A stretch of DNA of 6,990 bases from Roseiarcus sp050015575. GTDB lineage: Bacteria; Pseudomonadota; Alphaproteobacteria; Rhizobiales; Beijerinckiaceae. Below, piece after piece: positions 1-6,719 of this stretch. The stretch is from contig JBEKBD010000128.1 of the NCBI GenBank assembly GCA_050015575.1, forward strand, positions 1-6,990. Direction: 5' to 3'. A model generated the notes under the pieces. That model searched no databases. It had not been told where the DNA came from and worked only from the letters and a program-made list of their open reading frames with translations. A program made the translations under genes and the position numbers. Numbering within the stretch: the stretch's first letter is position 1; every line of letters begins with the position of its first letter.

Positions 1-223
1 CGCCCAGCAACGCGCCGATCGCCACGGTCTGCCCGGTCTCGGCCACGATCTCGGTCAGCACGCCGGCCGCCGGCGCGTTGACCTCGAGCGTCACCTTGTC
101 GGTCTCCAGCTCGACCAGCGGTTCGTCCGCCTTCACCGCGTCGCCGCGCTGCTTGAACCATTTGCCCACGGTCGCTTCGGATATCGATTCGCCGAGAGGA
201 GGAACGCGAATTTCTGTGGCCAT
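1..223 (-). CDS. sucB: Dihydrolipoamide succinyltransferase (2-oxoglutarate dehydrogenase E2), N-terminal part, cut by window edge
   Basis: E2 core of the 2-oxoglutarate dehydrogenase complex: it moves the succinyl group from E1 onto coenzyme A through a swinging lipoyl arm. Only the first 74 codons are present; the rest lies beyond position 1. They read as a lipoyl domain: MATEIRVPPLGESISEATVG at residues 1-20, then the lipoylation loop ELETDKV at 38-44. Lys43 is the expected lipoyl-lysine. The protein begins directly with the first strand of the lipoyl domain, which supports the ATG at 223, and no other in-frame ATG follows in the visible part. GGAG lies only 2 nt before the start, closer than usual, with a hairpin just upstream. 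Following sucA on the same strand makes sucB much more likely than the pyruvate dehydrogenase E2 gene. The peripheral-subunit-binding and catalytic domains cannot be checked here. Confidence 0.94.
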   Translation of the reverse strand, partial: MATEIRVPPLGESISEATVGKWFKQRGDAVKADEPLVELETDKVTLEVNAPAAGVLTEIVAETGQTVAIGALLG

Positions 224-232
224 GGCTCCAAT

Positions 233-248
233 GCGCCGCGAGCGGCGC
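233..248 (-). other. Hairpin just upstream of the sucB start
   Basis: GCGCCGC (233-239) and GCGGCGC (242-248) are perfect inverted repeats. They are best drawn as a 6-bp GC-only stem with a 4-nt loop. The stem base lies 9 nt before the sucB ATG and abuts the GGAG at 226-229. An AGAAGG-like purine stretch lies on the other side, around 249-254, and folding would bring it close to the start codon. The repeat is visible in the sequence; any role in translation is inference. Confidence 0.45.
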
Positions 249-281
249 CCTTCTCTTAGGGAGTGACGCGAGGCGCCGCCG

Positions 282-335
282 CGGGCGGTTCGGCGCGACG
301 AAATCCGCGCTTCGCCGCGATGGCGACACCGCCCG
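282..335 (-). repeat. 8-bp inverted repeat enclosing two small hairpins
   Basis: CGGGCGGT (282-289) is exactly complementary to ACCGCCCG (328-335). The 38 nt between them contain two smaller inverted repeats: GCGCG (293-297) with CGCGC (306-310), and TCGCC (312-316) with GGCGA (322-326). Together they could fold into a three-way junction in the sucA-sucB transcript. No T-rich tract follows on the minus strand, so this is not a standard intrinsic terminator. Chance pairing is a real possibility at this GC content. Confidence 0.4.
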
Positions 336-344
336 ACTCGGGCG
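330..344 (-). repeat. Short hairpin competing with the 282-335 pairing
   Basis: CGCCCG (330-335) pairs with CGGGCG (339-344) across a 3-nt loop, giving a 6-bp GC-only stem. It lies 33 bp past the sucA stop codon. The arm at 330-335 is also needed for the longer pairing with 282-289, so the two structures exclude each other. Confidence 0.4.
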
Positions 345-377
345 CTTCGACCGCCGCGCTCGGGTTAGCGCGCGTCG

Positions 378-3338
378 TCACGCGAAGCACTCGTCGAGGA
401 AGATCTTGAGCTGGGCCAGATGCTTGGACATCAGCCCGGTCGCCGGCGCCGCCGCGGCCGGACGGCCGGCGTAGTGCGCGCGTTTGGACTTGCCGCCGAT
501 CTGGCCGAGCACCCATTCGAGATACGGCTCAACGAAGCTCCACGCGCCCATGTTCTTGGGCTCCTCCTGGCACCAGACGAGATCGGCCTTCTTGAACCGG
601 GTGAGCTCCTTGACCAGGCTCTTCAGCGGGAATGGGTAGAGCTGCTCGACGCGCAGGAGGTAAACGTCGTCGATCCCGCGCTTCTCGCGCTCTTCGTAAA
701 GATCGTAATAGACCTTGCCCGAGCAGAGGATGATGCGGCGGATCTTCTCGTCGCGCGCCAGCTTGATCTTCTCGCCCTTGTGCGTTTCCGCGCTGTCGCA
801 CAGCACGCGATGAAAGCTCGCGCCCGGCGCGAAGTCCTCGATCGTCGACACCGCCCGCTTGGCGCGCAGCATCGACTTCGGCGTCATGACGATCAGCGGC
901 TTGCGGAAGTTCCGCTTCAACTGCCGCCGCAGCGCGTGGAAGAAATTGGCCGGCGTCGAGCAGACGACGACCTGCATATTGTCTTCGGCGCAGAGCTGGA
1001 GACAGCGCTCCAGACGCGCCGAGGAATGCTCCGGCCCCTGGCCCTCGTAGCCGTGCGGCAGGAGGCAGACCAGGCCCGACATGCGCAGCCACTTGCGCTC
1101 GCCCGAGGAGATGAACTGGTCGAAGACGACCTGGGCGCCGTTGGCGAAATCGCCGAATTGCGCCTCCCACAGCGTCAGCGCGTTCGGTTCGGCGAGCGAA
1201 TAGCCGTATTCGAAACCGAGCACGGCCTCCTCGGAGAGCATCGAATTGATCACCTCGAAGCGCGCCTGGCCGTCGCGGATGTGGTTGAGGGGAATGTAGC
1301 GCGCTTCGCTCTCTTGATCGATGAGCACGGAATGGCGCTGCGAGAAAGTGCCGCGCTCGCTGTCCTGACCGGAGAGACGCACCGGATACCCTTCGTCGAG
1401 CAACGAACCGAAGGCGAGCGATTCCGCGGTCGCCCAGTCGATCCCCTTGCCGTTGTCGATCGTTTCGCGGCGATGGTCGAGAAACCGCTGGACCGTCTTG
1501 TGAACGCTGAAGCCGGCGGGCGCCGAAGTGATGCGGTCGCCGATTTCTCTGAGGCGCGCGACGTCGACCCCGGTGTCGCCGCGCCGGTCGTCGTCGGCCA
1601 GATCCTGCGCCGCCTTGAAGCCCGCCCAGCGTCCGTCGAGCCAATCGGCCTTGTTGGAGATATAGGCCTGGCCCGCCTCGAATTCGGCTTCCAGCCGACG
1701 GCGCCAGTCGGCGCGCATCTTGTCGACTTCGCCCGGGGCGACGATCCCCTGCTCGACGAGTTTCTTGGCGTAGATCTCCAGCGTCGTCGGATGCGAGCGG
1801 ATCTTGCGATACATCAGCGGCTGGGTGAACGCCGGCTCGTCGCCTTCGTTGTGGCCGAAGCGGCGGTAGCAGAACATGTCGATGACGACGGGCTTGTGGA
1901 ACCGCTGCCGATATTCGGTGGCGACCTTGGCGCAGAACACCACCGCCTCGGGATCGTCGCCGTTGACGTGAAAGATCGGCGCCTCGACCAATTTGGCGAC
2001 GTCGGAGGGGTAGGGCGAAGAGCGGGAGTAGCGCGGATAGGTGGTGAAGCCGATCTGATTGTTGACGATGAAATGCAGCGAGCCGCCGGTGCGATGGCCG
2101 CGCAGGCCCGACAAGCCGAAGCATTCGGCGACGACGCCCTGCCCCGCGAAAGCCGCGTCGCCGTGAATGAGCAGCCCCAGCACTTTCACCCGTTCGATGT
2201 AGTCGTCGAGTTGATCCTGCTTGGCGCGCACCTTGCCGAGCACGACCGGATCGACGATCTCGAGATGCGACGGATTGGCGGTCAGCGACAGGTGCACCTG
2301 GTTGCCGTCGAATTCGCGATCCGACGACGCGCCGAGGTGATATTTGACGTCGCCCGATCCCCCCACTTCGTCGGGCGAGGCCGAACCGCCCTTGAATTCG
2401 TGGAAGATGACGCGGTGCGGTTTGCCCATCACCTGGCTGAGCACATTGAGGCGGCCGCGATGGGCCATGCCGAGGGCGATCTCCTTCAGGCCGAGCTGCC
2501 CGCCGCGCTTGATGATCTGTTCGAGCGCCGGGATCATCGCCTCGGCGCCGTCGAGGCCGAAGCGCTTGCCGCCGGGGAACCTGATGTCGAAGAAGTTCTC
2601 GAAGCCCTCGGCCTCGACCAGCTTGCTGAGGATCGCGCGCTTGCCTTCGTTGGTGAAGTGGATTTCCTTACCCGGCCCCTCGACGCGCTCCTGAATCCAC
2701 GCCTTCTCGGCGGGATCGGAAATATGCAGGAATTCGAAGCCGATGGTGTCGCAGTAGGTGCGCCGCAGAATCGCCAGCATCTCGCGCACCGTGGCGAACT
2801 CGAGCCCGAGCACGTGATCGATGAAAATCTTGCGGTCCCAGTCGGCTTCGTCGAAGCCGTAGGTCGCGGGATGAAGCTCCTCGTGATCCTTCGGCGGCTC
2901 GAGGCCGAGCGGGTCGAGATTGGCGTGCAGATGGCCGCGCATGCGATAGGCGCGGATCATCATGATCGCGCGCACGCTGTCGCGCGTGGCGCGGCGGATC
3001 GCGTCCTCGCTCGGCGGCGCCTCGGATTCGGCCGCCGCCAGCGCGCGCAGCTTGTCGGCGACCGCCTTTTCCGTCGCCGGCCAATCGCCGTCGAGCGCGT
3101 TGATCAGATCGCCCTTGGCCGCGGCGGGCCACTGCGGACGCCGCCACGAGGCGCCCTCGGCGGTCTTTTCGACGCTGACCGGATCGTCGCCCAACGCATC
3201 GAAGAATTCGCGCCAGCCGGCTTCGACCGAGGATGGATTCTTTTCATACCTGGCCTGCAGCGCCTCGATGTAGGCGCCGTTGCCGCCGTAGAGGAACGAG
3301 GTCTGCAGCAAACCCCGATTGATGTCCTGCCGCGTCAT
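378..3338 (-). CDS. sucA: 2-oxoglutarate dehydrogenase E1 component
   Basis: Thiamine-diphosphate-dependent E1 subunit. It decarboxylates 2-oxoglutarate and passes the succinyl group to the lipoyl arm of SucB in the cytoplasmic complex. At 986 residues it has the usual length for a bacterial SucA. The N-terminal FLYGGNGAYIEALQARYE segment (about 15-32) is the family's E2-contact region. The substrate-site stretches GMAHRGRLN (290-298, His293) and DVKYHLG (330-336, His334) are present. The thiamine-diphosphate and metal motif runs from GD at 393-394 to NN at 426-427. The transketolase-type pyrimidine domain includes LSGQDSERGTFSQRH (655-669), followed by the C-terminal domain. The ATG at 3338 has GGGAG 7 nt upstream and lies 13 bp after sucD, so it is almost certainly co-transcribed. 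No TTA, CTA or TCA sense codon occurs in the gene. I see no frameshift or missing key residue. Confidence 0.98.
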   Translation of the reverse strand: MTRQDINRGLLQTSFLYGGNGAYIEALQARYEKNPSSVEAGWREFFDALGDDPVSVEKTAEGASWRRPQWPAAAKGDLINALDGDWPATEKAVADKLRALAAAESEAPPSEDAIRRATRDSVRAIMMIRAYRMRGHLHANLDPLGLEPPKDHEELHPATYGFDEADWDRKIFIDHVLGLEFATVREMLAILRRTYCDTIGFEFLHISDPAEKAWIQERVEGPGKEIHFTNEGKRAILSKLVEAEGFENFFDIRFPGGKRFGLDGAEAMIPALEQIIKRGGQLGLKEIALGMAHRGRLNVLSQVMGKPHRVIFHEFKGGSASPDEVGGSGDVKYHLGASSDREFDGNQVHLSLTANPSHLEIVDPVVLGKVRAKQDQLDDYIERVKVLGLLIHGDAAFAGQGVVAECFGLSGLRGHRTGGSLHFIVNNQIGFTTYPRYSRSSPYPSDVAKLVEAPIFHVNGDDPEAVVFCAKVATEYRQRFHKPVVIDMFCYRRFGHNEGDEPAFTQPLMYRKIRSHPTTLEIYAKKLVEQGIVAPGEVDKMRADWRRRLEAEFEAGQAYISNKADWLDGRWAGFKAAQDLADDDRRGDTGVDVARLREIGDRITSAPAGFSVHKTVQRFLDHRRETIDNGKGIDWATAESLAFGSLLDEGYPVRLSGQDSERGTFSQRHSVLIDQESEARYIPLNHIRDGQARFEVINSMLSEEAVLGFEYGYSLAEPNALTLWEAQFGDFANGAQVVFDQFISSGERKWLRMSGLVCLLPHGYEGQGPEHSSARLERCLQLCAEDNMQVVVCSTPANFFHALRRQLKRNFRKPLIVMTPKSMLRAKRAVSTIEDFAPGASFHRVLCDSAETHKGEKIKLARDEKIRRIILCSGKVYYDLYEEREKRGIDDVYLLRVEQLYPFPLKSLVKELTRFKKADLVWCQEEPKNMGAWSFVEPYLEWVLGQIGGKSKRAHYAGRPAAAAPATGLMSKHLAQLKIFLDECFA

Positions 3339-3345
3339 TGGCGGG

Positions 3346-3350
3346 CTCCC
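3346..3350 (-). promoter_or_regulatory. Ribosome binding site of sucA
   Basis: GGGAG on the transcribed strand, 7 nt before the sucA ATG, inside the 13-bp gap after the sucD stop. It supports the chosen start and suggests that ribosomes finishing sucD could reinitiate on sucA. Confidence 0.75.
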
Positions 3351-3351
3351 G

Positions 3352-4239
3352 TCATTTGCCGTTCAACAGGTCGGCCAAGGTCTTGCCGAGGCGGGCCGGC
3401 GAAGGCGAGACGCGCACGCCCGCCGCCTCCAGCGCCGCGATCTTGTCCTCGGCGCCGCCCTTGCCGCCGGCGATGATCGCGCCGGCGTGGCCCATGCGGC
3501 GCCCCGACGGCGCCGTGCGCCCGGCGATGAAGCCGACCGCCGGCTTGGCGCGTCCCCGCCGCGCTTGGTCCTTGAGCAATTGCGCCGCGTCCTCCTCCGC
3601 CTGGCCGCCGATCTCGCCGATCATGACGATCGACGTCGTCTCGGGGTCGGCGAGGAACAATTCGATCGCGTCGACGAAATCCATGCCCTTGACGGGATCG
3701 CCGCCGATCCCGATCGCGGTGGTCTGGCCGAGGCCCTCGCGCGTCGTCTGGAACACCGCCTCGTAGGTCAGCGTTCCCGATCGCGACACGACGCCGACGC
3801 TGCCGCGCATGAAGATGTCGCCGGGCATGATGCCGATCTTGCATTCGCCCGCGGTCATCACGCCGGGACAATTGGGCCCGACCAGAATCGACTTCGAGCC
3901 TTGCAGCGCCCGCTTGACCTTGACCATGTCGAGCGCCGGAATGCCTTCGGTGATGCAGACGACGAGCGGAATTTCTGCCGCGATCGCCTCGCAGATCGCG
4001 TCGGCCGCGCCGGGCGGGGGCACGTAGATCGCCGAGGCGTCGGCGCCGGTCGCCTCGCGCGCCTCGGCGACAGTGTCGAACACGGGAAGGCCGAGATGGA
4101 TCGAGCCGCCTTTGCCCGGCGAAACGCCGCCGACCATCTTGGTGCCGTAGGCGATCGCCTGCTGCGAGTGGAAGGTGCCGTTCTTGCCGGTGAAGCCCTG
4201 GGTGAGGACTTTGGTGGCGGCGTTGACGAGGACGGACAT
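3352..4239 (-). CDS. sucD: Succinyl-CoA synthetase alpha subunit (ADP- or GDP-forming)
   Basis: Alpha subunit of succinyl-CoA synthetase. With SucC it converts succinyl-CoA, phosphate and ADP or GDP to succinate, CoA and ATP or GTP. It carries the CoA site and the histidine that is phosphorylated during the reaction. The protein has 295 residues, normal for the family. GFTGKNGTFHS (15-25) belongs to the N-terminal CoA-binding Rossmann domain. GPNCPG (121-126) is the conserved cysteine-containing loop. The active-site stretch RRMGHAGAIIAGGKG (247-261) places the phosphohistidine at His251. The ATG at 4239 shares one base with the sucC stop (TGATG) and has a strong AAGGGGG 7 nt upstream, so translation is probably coupled and subunit output matched. 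Its stop lies 13 bp before sucA. No TTA, CTA or TCA sense codon is used. Confidence 0.98.
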   Translation of the reverse strand: MSVLVNAATKVLTQGFTGKNGTFHSQQAIAYGTKMVGGVSPGKGGSIHLGLPVFDTVAEAREATGADASAIYVPPPGAADAICEAIAAEIPLVVCITEGIPALDMVKVKRALQGSKSILVGPNCPGVMTAGECKIGIMPGDIFMRGSVGVVSRSGTLTYEAVFQTTREGLGQTTAIGIGGDPVKGMDFVDAIELFLADPETTSIVMIGEIGGQAEEDAAQLLKDQARRGRAKPAVGFIAGRTAPSGRRMGHAGAIIAGGKGGAEDKIAALEAAGVRVSPSPARLGKTLADLLNGK

Positions 4240-5450
4240 CAGCGCGCCCCCTTATCGGCGGAGCGCACCGCCGCCACGATCTTCTGCGCGGCGTCGTCGA
4301 GATCGTCGGCGGAGATGACGTTCAGCCCCGACTCGCGGATGATCTGCTTGCCCAGATCGACGTTGGTGCCTTCGAGCCGCACCACCAGCGGAACTTTCAG
4401 CCCCACCTCCTTGACCGCGGCGATGACGCCGCCGGCGATTACGTCGCAGCGCATGATACCGCCGAAGATGTTGACCAGTATGCCCTTCACGTTGGGATCG
4501 GCGGTGATGATCTTGAACGCCGCCGTCACCTTGTCCTTGGAGGCGCCGCCGCCGACGTCGAGGAAGTTGGCGGGGCTTTCGCCGTAGAGCTTGATGATGT
4601 CCATCGTCGCCATCGCGAGGCCGGCGCCGTTGACCATGCAGCCAATCGTTCCGTCGAGCGCGATGTAACTGAGGTCGTGCTTGGAGGCCTCGATCTCCTT
4701 GGCGTCCTCCTCGCTCTCGTCGCGCAGCGCCGCGATCTCCGGGCGCCGATAGAGCGCGTTGTCGTCGAAAGCGACCTTCGCGTCGAGCACGCGCAACTGG
4801 CCGTCGTTGGCGACGATGAGCGGGTTGATCTCGAGCATCGCCATGTCCTTGGCGACGAACGCGGCGTAGAGCTTGGCGATCAAGGCCTCCGCCTGCTTGG
4901 CGAGATCGCCGGTCAGCCCCAGCGCGCGCGCCGCCGTGCGGCCGTGGTGCGGCATCGCGCCGGTCGCCGGATCGATAGAGATGGAGTGGATCTTTTCGGG
5001 AGTCTTGTGGGCGACCTCTTCGATATCGACGCCGCCCTCGGTCGACAGGACGAAGGCGACGCGGCCGGCGACGCGGTCGATCAGCATGGAGAGATAGAAC
5101 TCCTTGTCGATCGAGGAGCCGTCTTCGATATAGAGCCGGCCGACTTGTTTTCCCGCCGGCCCGGTTTGCTGGGTCACCAAAGTCGCGCCGAGCATCTGCC
5201 TGGCGAATTCGCCGACTTCCTCGATCGAACGGGCGAGACGCACGCCGCCCTTGTCGCCGGCCGAAGGCTCCTTGAAGCGGCCCTTGCCGCGCCCGCCGGC
5301 GTGAATCTGGCTCTTGACGACGTAGAGCGGGCCGGGAAGCTCCTTGGCCGCGGCGACCGCTTCGTCCGGCGTGAACGCCGGCTTGCCCGCCGACACCGGC
5401 GCGCCGAACGCGGCGAGGACCGCTTTGGCTTGGTGTTCGTGAATGTTCAT
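4239..5450 (-). CDS. sucC: Succinyl-CoA synthetase beta subunit
   Basis: Beta subunit of succinyl-CoA synthetase. It binds the nucleotide through an ATP-grasp fold and forms the active enzyme with SucD. It has 403 residues, slightly longer than the E. coli protein. The extra length includes an insert after the HAGGRGKG loop (50-57), as is common in alphaproteobacteria. The N-terminus MNIHEHQAKAVLAAFGAPVS matches the family start. EINPLIV (207-213) and Asp223 in LDAKVAF hold the expected Mg-nucleotide ligands. The C-terminal ligase domain has GCMVNGAGLAMATMD (270-284), DVGGGA (298-303) and FGGIMRCDVIAGG (329-341). Nucleotide choice cannot be judged from sequence alone. Only a weak purine-rich stretch precedes the ATG at 5450. 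The gene begins 58 bp after mdh and overlaps sucD by one base. Confidence 0.97.
   Translation of the reverse strand: MNIHEHQAKAVLAAFGAPVSAGKPAFTPDEAVAAAKELPGPLYVVKSQIHAGGRGKGRFKEPSAGDKGGVRLARSIEEVGEFARQMLGATLVTQQTGPAGKQVGRLYIEDGSSIDKEFYLSMLIDRVAGRVAFVLSTEGGVDIEEVAHKTPEKIHSISIDPATGAMPHHGRTAARALGLTGDLAKQAEALIAKLYAAFVAKDMAMLEINPLIVANDGQLRVLDAKVAFDDNALYRRPEIAALRDESEEDAKEIEASKHDLSYIALDGTIGCMVNGAGLAMATMDIIKLYGESPANFLDVGGGASKDKVTAAFKIITADPNVKGILVNIFGGIMRCDVIAGGVIAAVKEVGLKVPLVVRLEGTNVDLGKQIIRESGLNVISADDLDDAAQKIVAAVRSADKGAR
4247..4253 (-). promoter_or_regulatory. Ribosome binding site of sucD, inside the end of sucC
   Basis: AAGGGGG on the transcribed strand, 7 nt before the sucD ATG and within the last codons of sucC. 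It differs from the AAGGAGG ideal at one base and is the strongest Shine-Dalgarno I see in the window. With the TGATG stop/start overlap it argues for coupled translation of sucC and sucD. Confidence 0.75.
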
Positions 5451-5508
5451 AGAATCGACGCTCGTTGTCTCGAGGGGACCGGGCCAGCGCGATCGACGCC
5501 CATCGATG
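5451..5508 (-). other. mdh-sucC spacer
   Basis: A 58-bp gap with no hairpin followed by a T run and no recognisable -35/-10 pair, so mdh and sucC probably share a transcript. The octamer GCGTCGAT occurs twice on the transcribed strand, near each end of the gap. I assign no meaning to it. The purines before sucC (GAGACAACGAG) make at best a weak ribosome binding site. Confidence 0.5.
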
Positions 5509-6474
5509 TCAAGCGGCCAACGCCGGATTGATCGCCTTGCAGGCTTCGATGAGCGTGCGCACCGACGCGACGGACTTGGCGAACATCGCCTTTTCCTTGT
5601 CGTCGAGCGCGATTTCGACGATCCGCTCGACGCCGCCGGCGCCGATCACCACCGGCACGCCGACATAGGCGTCGCGGACGCCGTATTGGCCGTCGAGCCG
5701 CGCCGCGCAGGGCAGCACGCGGCGCTGATCCCTGAGAAAGGATTCGGCCATCGCGATCGCCGAAGCGGCGGGGGCGTAGAAGGCGGAGCCGGTCTTGAGC
5801 AGGTTGACGATCTCGCCGCCCCCTTGGCGCGTGCGCTCGACGATCGCGTCGAGCCGCTGTTGCGTCGTCCAGCCCATCTTGACGAGATCGGGCAAGGGAA
5901 TGCCGGCGAGCGTGGAATAGCGCAGCGAGGGCGCCATGTCGTCGCCGTGGCCGCCGAGCACGAAGGCGCTGACGTCCTCGACCGAGACGGCGAACTCCTC
6001 GGCGAGGAAAGCGCGAAAGCGCGCCGAGTCGAGCACGCCCGCCATGCCGACGACTTTGTTGGCCGGCAGGCCGGAGAACTTCTGCAGCGCCCAGACCATG
6101 GCGTCGAGCGGGTTGGTGATGCAAATGACGAAAGCGTTCGGGGCGTTCGCCTTGAGGCCTGCGCCGACCGCCTCCATGACTTTCAAATTGACGCCGAGCA
6201 GGTCGTCGCGGCTCATTCCCGGCTTGCGCGGCACGCCGGCGGTGACGATGACGACGTCGGCGCCGGCGATATCGGTATAGGAGCCGACGCCGGTCAGGCG
6301 CGCGTTGAAGCCGGCGATCGGCGCGGATTCGGCCAAATCCAGCGCTTTGCCCTGGGGCACGCCGTCGACGATGTCGAAAAGGACGATGTCGCCGAGTTCC
6401 TTGAGCGCGGCCAGGTGGGCGAGCGTGCCGCCGATCTGTCCCGCTCCAATCAAGGCGATCTTCTTACGCGCCAT
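5509..6474 (-). CDS. mdh: Malate dehydrogenase, NAD-dependent, lactate-dehydrogenase-like type
   Basis: Oxidises malate to oxaloacetate with NAD+, closing the TCA cycle in the cytoplasm. It has 321 residues from the ATG at 6474, the usual length for the LDH-like MDH common in alphaproteobacteria. The Rossmann motif GAGQIGG is at 10-16, and Asp34 at the end of the second strand favours NAD over NADP. The substrate loop VPRKPGMSRDDLL (81-93) carries Arg83, the position that selects malate rather than lactate, and Arg89. Further conserved sites are Asn121, the Asp149/Arg152 pair in GVLDSARF, and catalytic His176 in GGHGDDM. I chose MARKK as the start because the Rossmann fold begins there and GAGACGG lies 9 nt upstream. 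An ATG three codons earlier (6483) would leave no spacing from that site. First gene of the apparent mdh-sucCDAB operon. Confidence 0.97.
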   Translation of the reverse strand: MARKKIALIGAGQIGGTLAHLAALKELGDIVLFDIVDGVPQGKALDLAESAPIAGFNARLTGVGSYTDIAGADVVIVTAGVPRKPGMSRDDLLGVNLKVMEAVGAGLKANAPNAFVICITNPLDAMVWALQKFSGLPANKVVGMAGVLDSARFRAFLAEEFAVSVEDVSAFVLGGHGDDMAPSLRYSTLAGIPLPDLVKMGWTTQQRLDAIVERTRQGGGEIVNLLKTGSAFYAPAASAIAMAESFLRDQRRVLPCAARLDGQYGVRDAYVGVPVVIGAGGVERIVEIALDDKEKAMFAKSVASVRTLIEACKAINPALAA

Positions 6475-6483
6475 GGAATTCAT

Positions 6484-6490
6484 CCGTCTC
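6484..6490 (-). promoter_or_regulatory. Ribosome binding site deciding the mdh start
   Basis: GAGACGG on the transcribed strand, 9 nt before the ATG at 6474 but directly abutting the alternative in-frame ATG at 6483. The spacing favours the 6474 start. Confidence 0.5.
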
Positions 6491-6605
6491 GCGAGTTCGC
6501 CGCGGCGGTGGACGCGCGCAGCCGAGAAAAGTGCGGTCGTATGGCCCACTCGCGTTTTGCGATCAAGCCGAACTTTTGGCCAAGCGGCGTCGGAAGCGCC
6601 GCGAC

Positions 6606-6620
6606 GATCGCGCCGCGATC
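6606..6620 (-). other. Hairpin in the presumed mdh leader
   Basis: GATCGC (6606-6611) and GCGATC (6615-6620) are perfect inverted repeats around a 3-nt loop. The hairpin lies just downstream of the candidate -10 element, so it could form at the very 5' end of the transcript if that promoter is real. A second one, GCGGCG (6584-6589) with CGCCGC (6597-6602) and a 7-nt loop, follows directly. A 5' stabilising role is only a guess. Confidence 0.35.
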
Positions 6621-6623
6621 AAA

Positions 6624-6651
6624 AATATCACGCAACATCAGACCGTTGCAA
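6624..6651 (-). promoter_or_regulatory. Candidate promoter for the mdh-suc operon
   Basis: On the transcribed strand TTGCAA (6651-6646) and GATATT (6629-6624) are separated by 16 bp. Each matches the housekeeping -35/-10 consensus at four of six positions. Transcription would begin near 6617, giving a leader of about 140 nt before mdh. It is the best pair I could find by eye upstream of mdh, but it is weak. Promoters inside the AT-rich block further upstream are not excluded. Confidence 0.3.
6632..6649. promoter_or_regulatory. GCAAC-N8-GTTGC dyad within the candidate promoter
   Basis: A perfect 5-bp inverted repeat with an 8-bp spacer lies between, and partly over, the proposed -35 and -10 elements. 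That is a good position for a repressor operator. I do not recognise it as the site of a particular regulator, and a 5-bp half-site can occur by chance. Confidence 0.25.
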
Positions 6652-6704
6652 GGGCGCGAGCGGCGCGGCGACGAATCCGAGAGAGCCAAACTTGATTTAG
6701 AAAG

Positions 6705-6719
6705 TGACAATTTTTGTAA
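6705..6719. promoter_or_regulatory. Imperfect dyad TGACAA-TTT-TTGTAA in the AT-rich block
   Basis: Two 6-bp half-sites match at five of six positions around a 3-bp centre, inside the only AT-rich block of the window. It lies about 55 bp upstream of the candidate -35 element, where an activator could bind. No specific regulator is recognised. Confidence 0.25.

Larger units (their letters stand above)
224..377 (-). other. sucA-sucB intergenic gap with inverted repeats
   Basis: This 154-bp gap is far longer than the other junctions from sucC to sucA, which are an overlap and 13 bp. It holds no convincing small gene. A short open frame across part of it is rich in Arg, Ala and Pro and merely continues a shadow frame of sucA. 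On the transcribed strand it contains several GC-rich inverted repeats, listed separately, but no run of T that would mark an intrinsic terminator. sucB is therefore probably still co-transcribed with sucA. The gap may set the ratio of E1 to E2 through RNA processing or translation; that is inference. Confidence 0.6.

Noticed and set aside
256..516. 86-codon minus-strand frame spanning the sucA end and the gap
   Set aside because: It overlaps the sucA C-terminus out of frame, is rich in Arg, Pro and Ala, and has no family resemblance.
529..2124. 531-codon minus-strand frame within sucA
   Set aside because: It is an out-of-frame reading of sucA, extremely rich in Arg, Ala and Gly. The sucA frame is intact and full length.
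420..3476. 1018-codon open frame on the plus strand opposite sucA
   Set aside because: It is codon-aligned with sucA and open only because sucA uses no TTA, CTA or TCA. The translation is a low-complexity mix rich in Arg, Ala, Glu, Asp and Leu with no recognisable domain.
3319..4587. 422-codon plus-strand frame opposite sucD and part of sucC
   Set aside because: It is codon-aligned with sucD, again a by-product of codon bias, with composition unlike a real protein and no family resemblance.
4677..5531. 284-codon plus-strand frame opposite sucC
   Set aside because: It is codon-aligned with sucC, starts at a GTG with no supporting context, and looks like a mirror of sucC codons.
6475..6549. 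N-terminal extension of Mdh from upstream in-frame GTG or ATG codons
   Set aside because: The family fold starts at MARKK, GAGACGG is correctly spaced only for the ATG at 6474, and the 25-residue extension is not signal-like or conserved-looking.
6480..6710. 76-codon minus-strand frame just upstream of mdh, as a possible leader peptide
   Set aside because: It begins at TTG without a ribosome binding site, shows no recognisable features and runs through the presumed promoter and leader of mdh.
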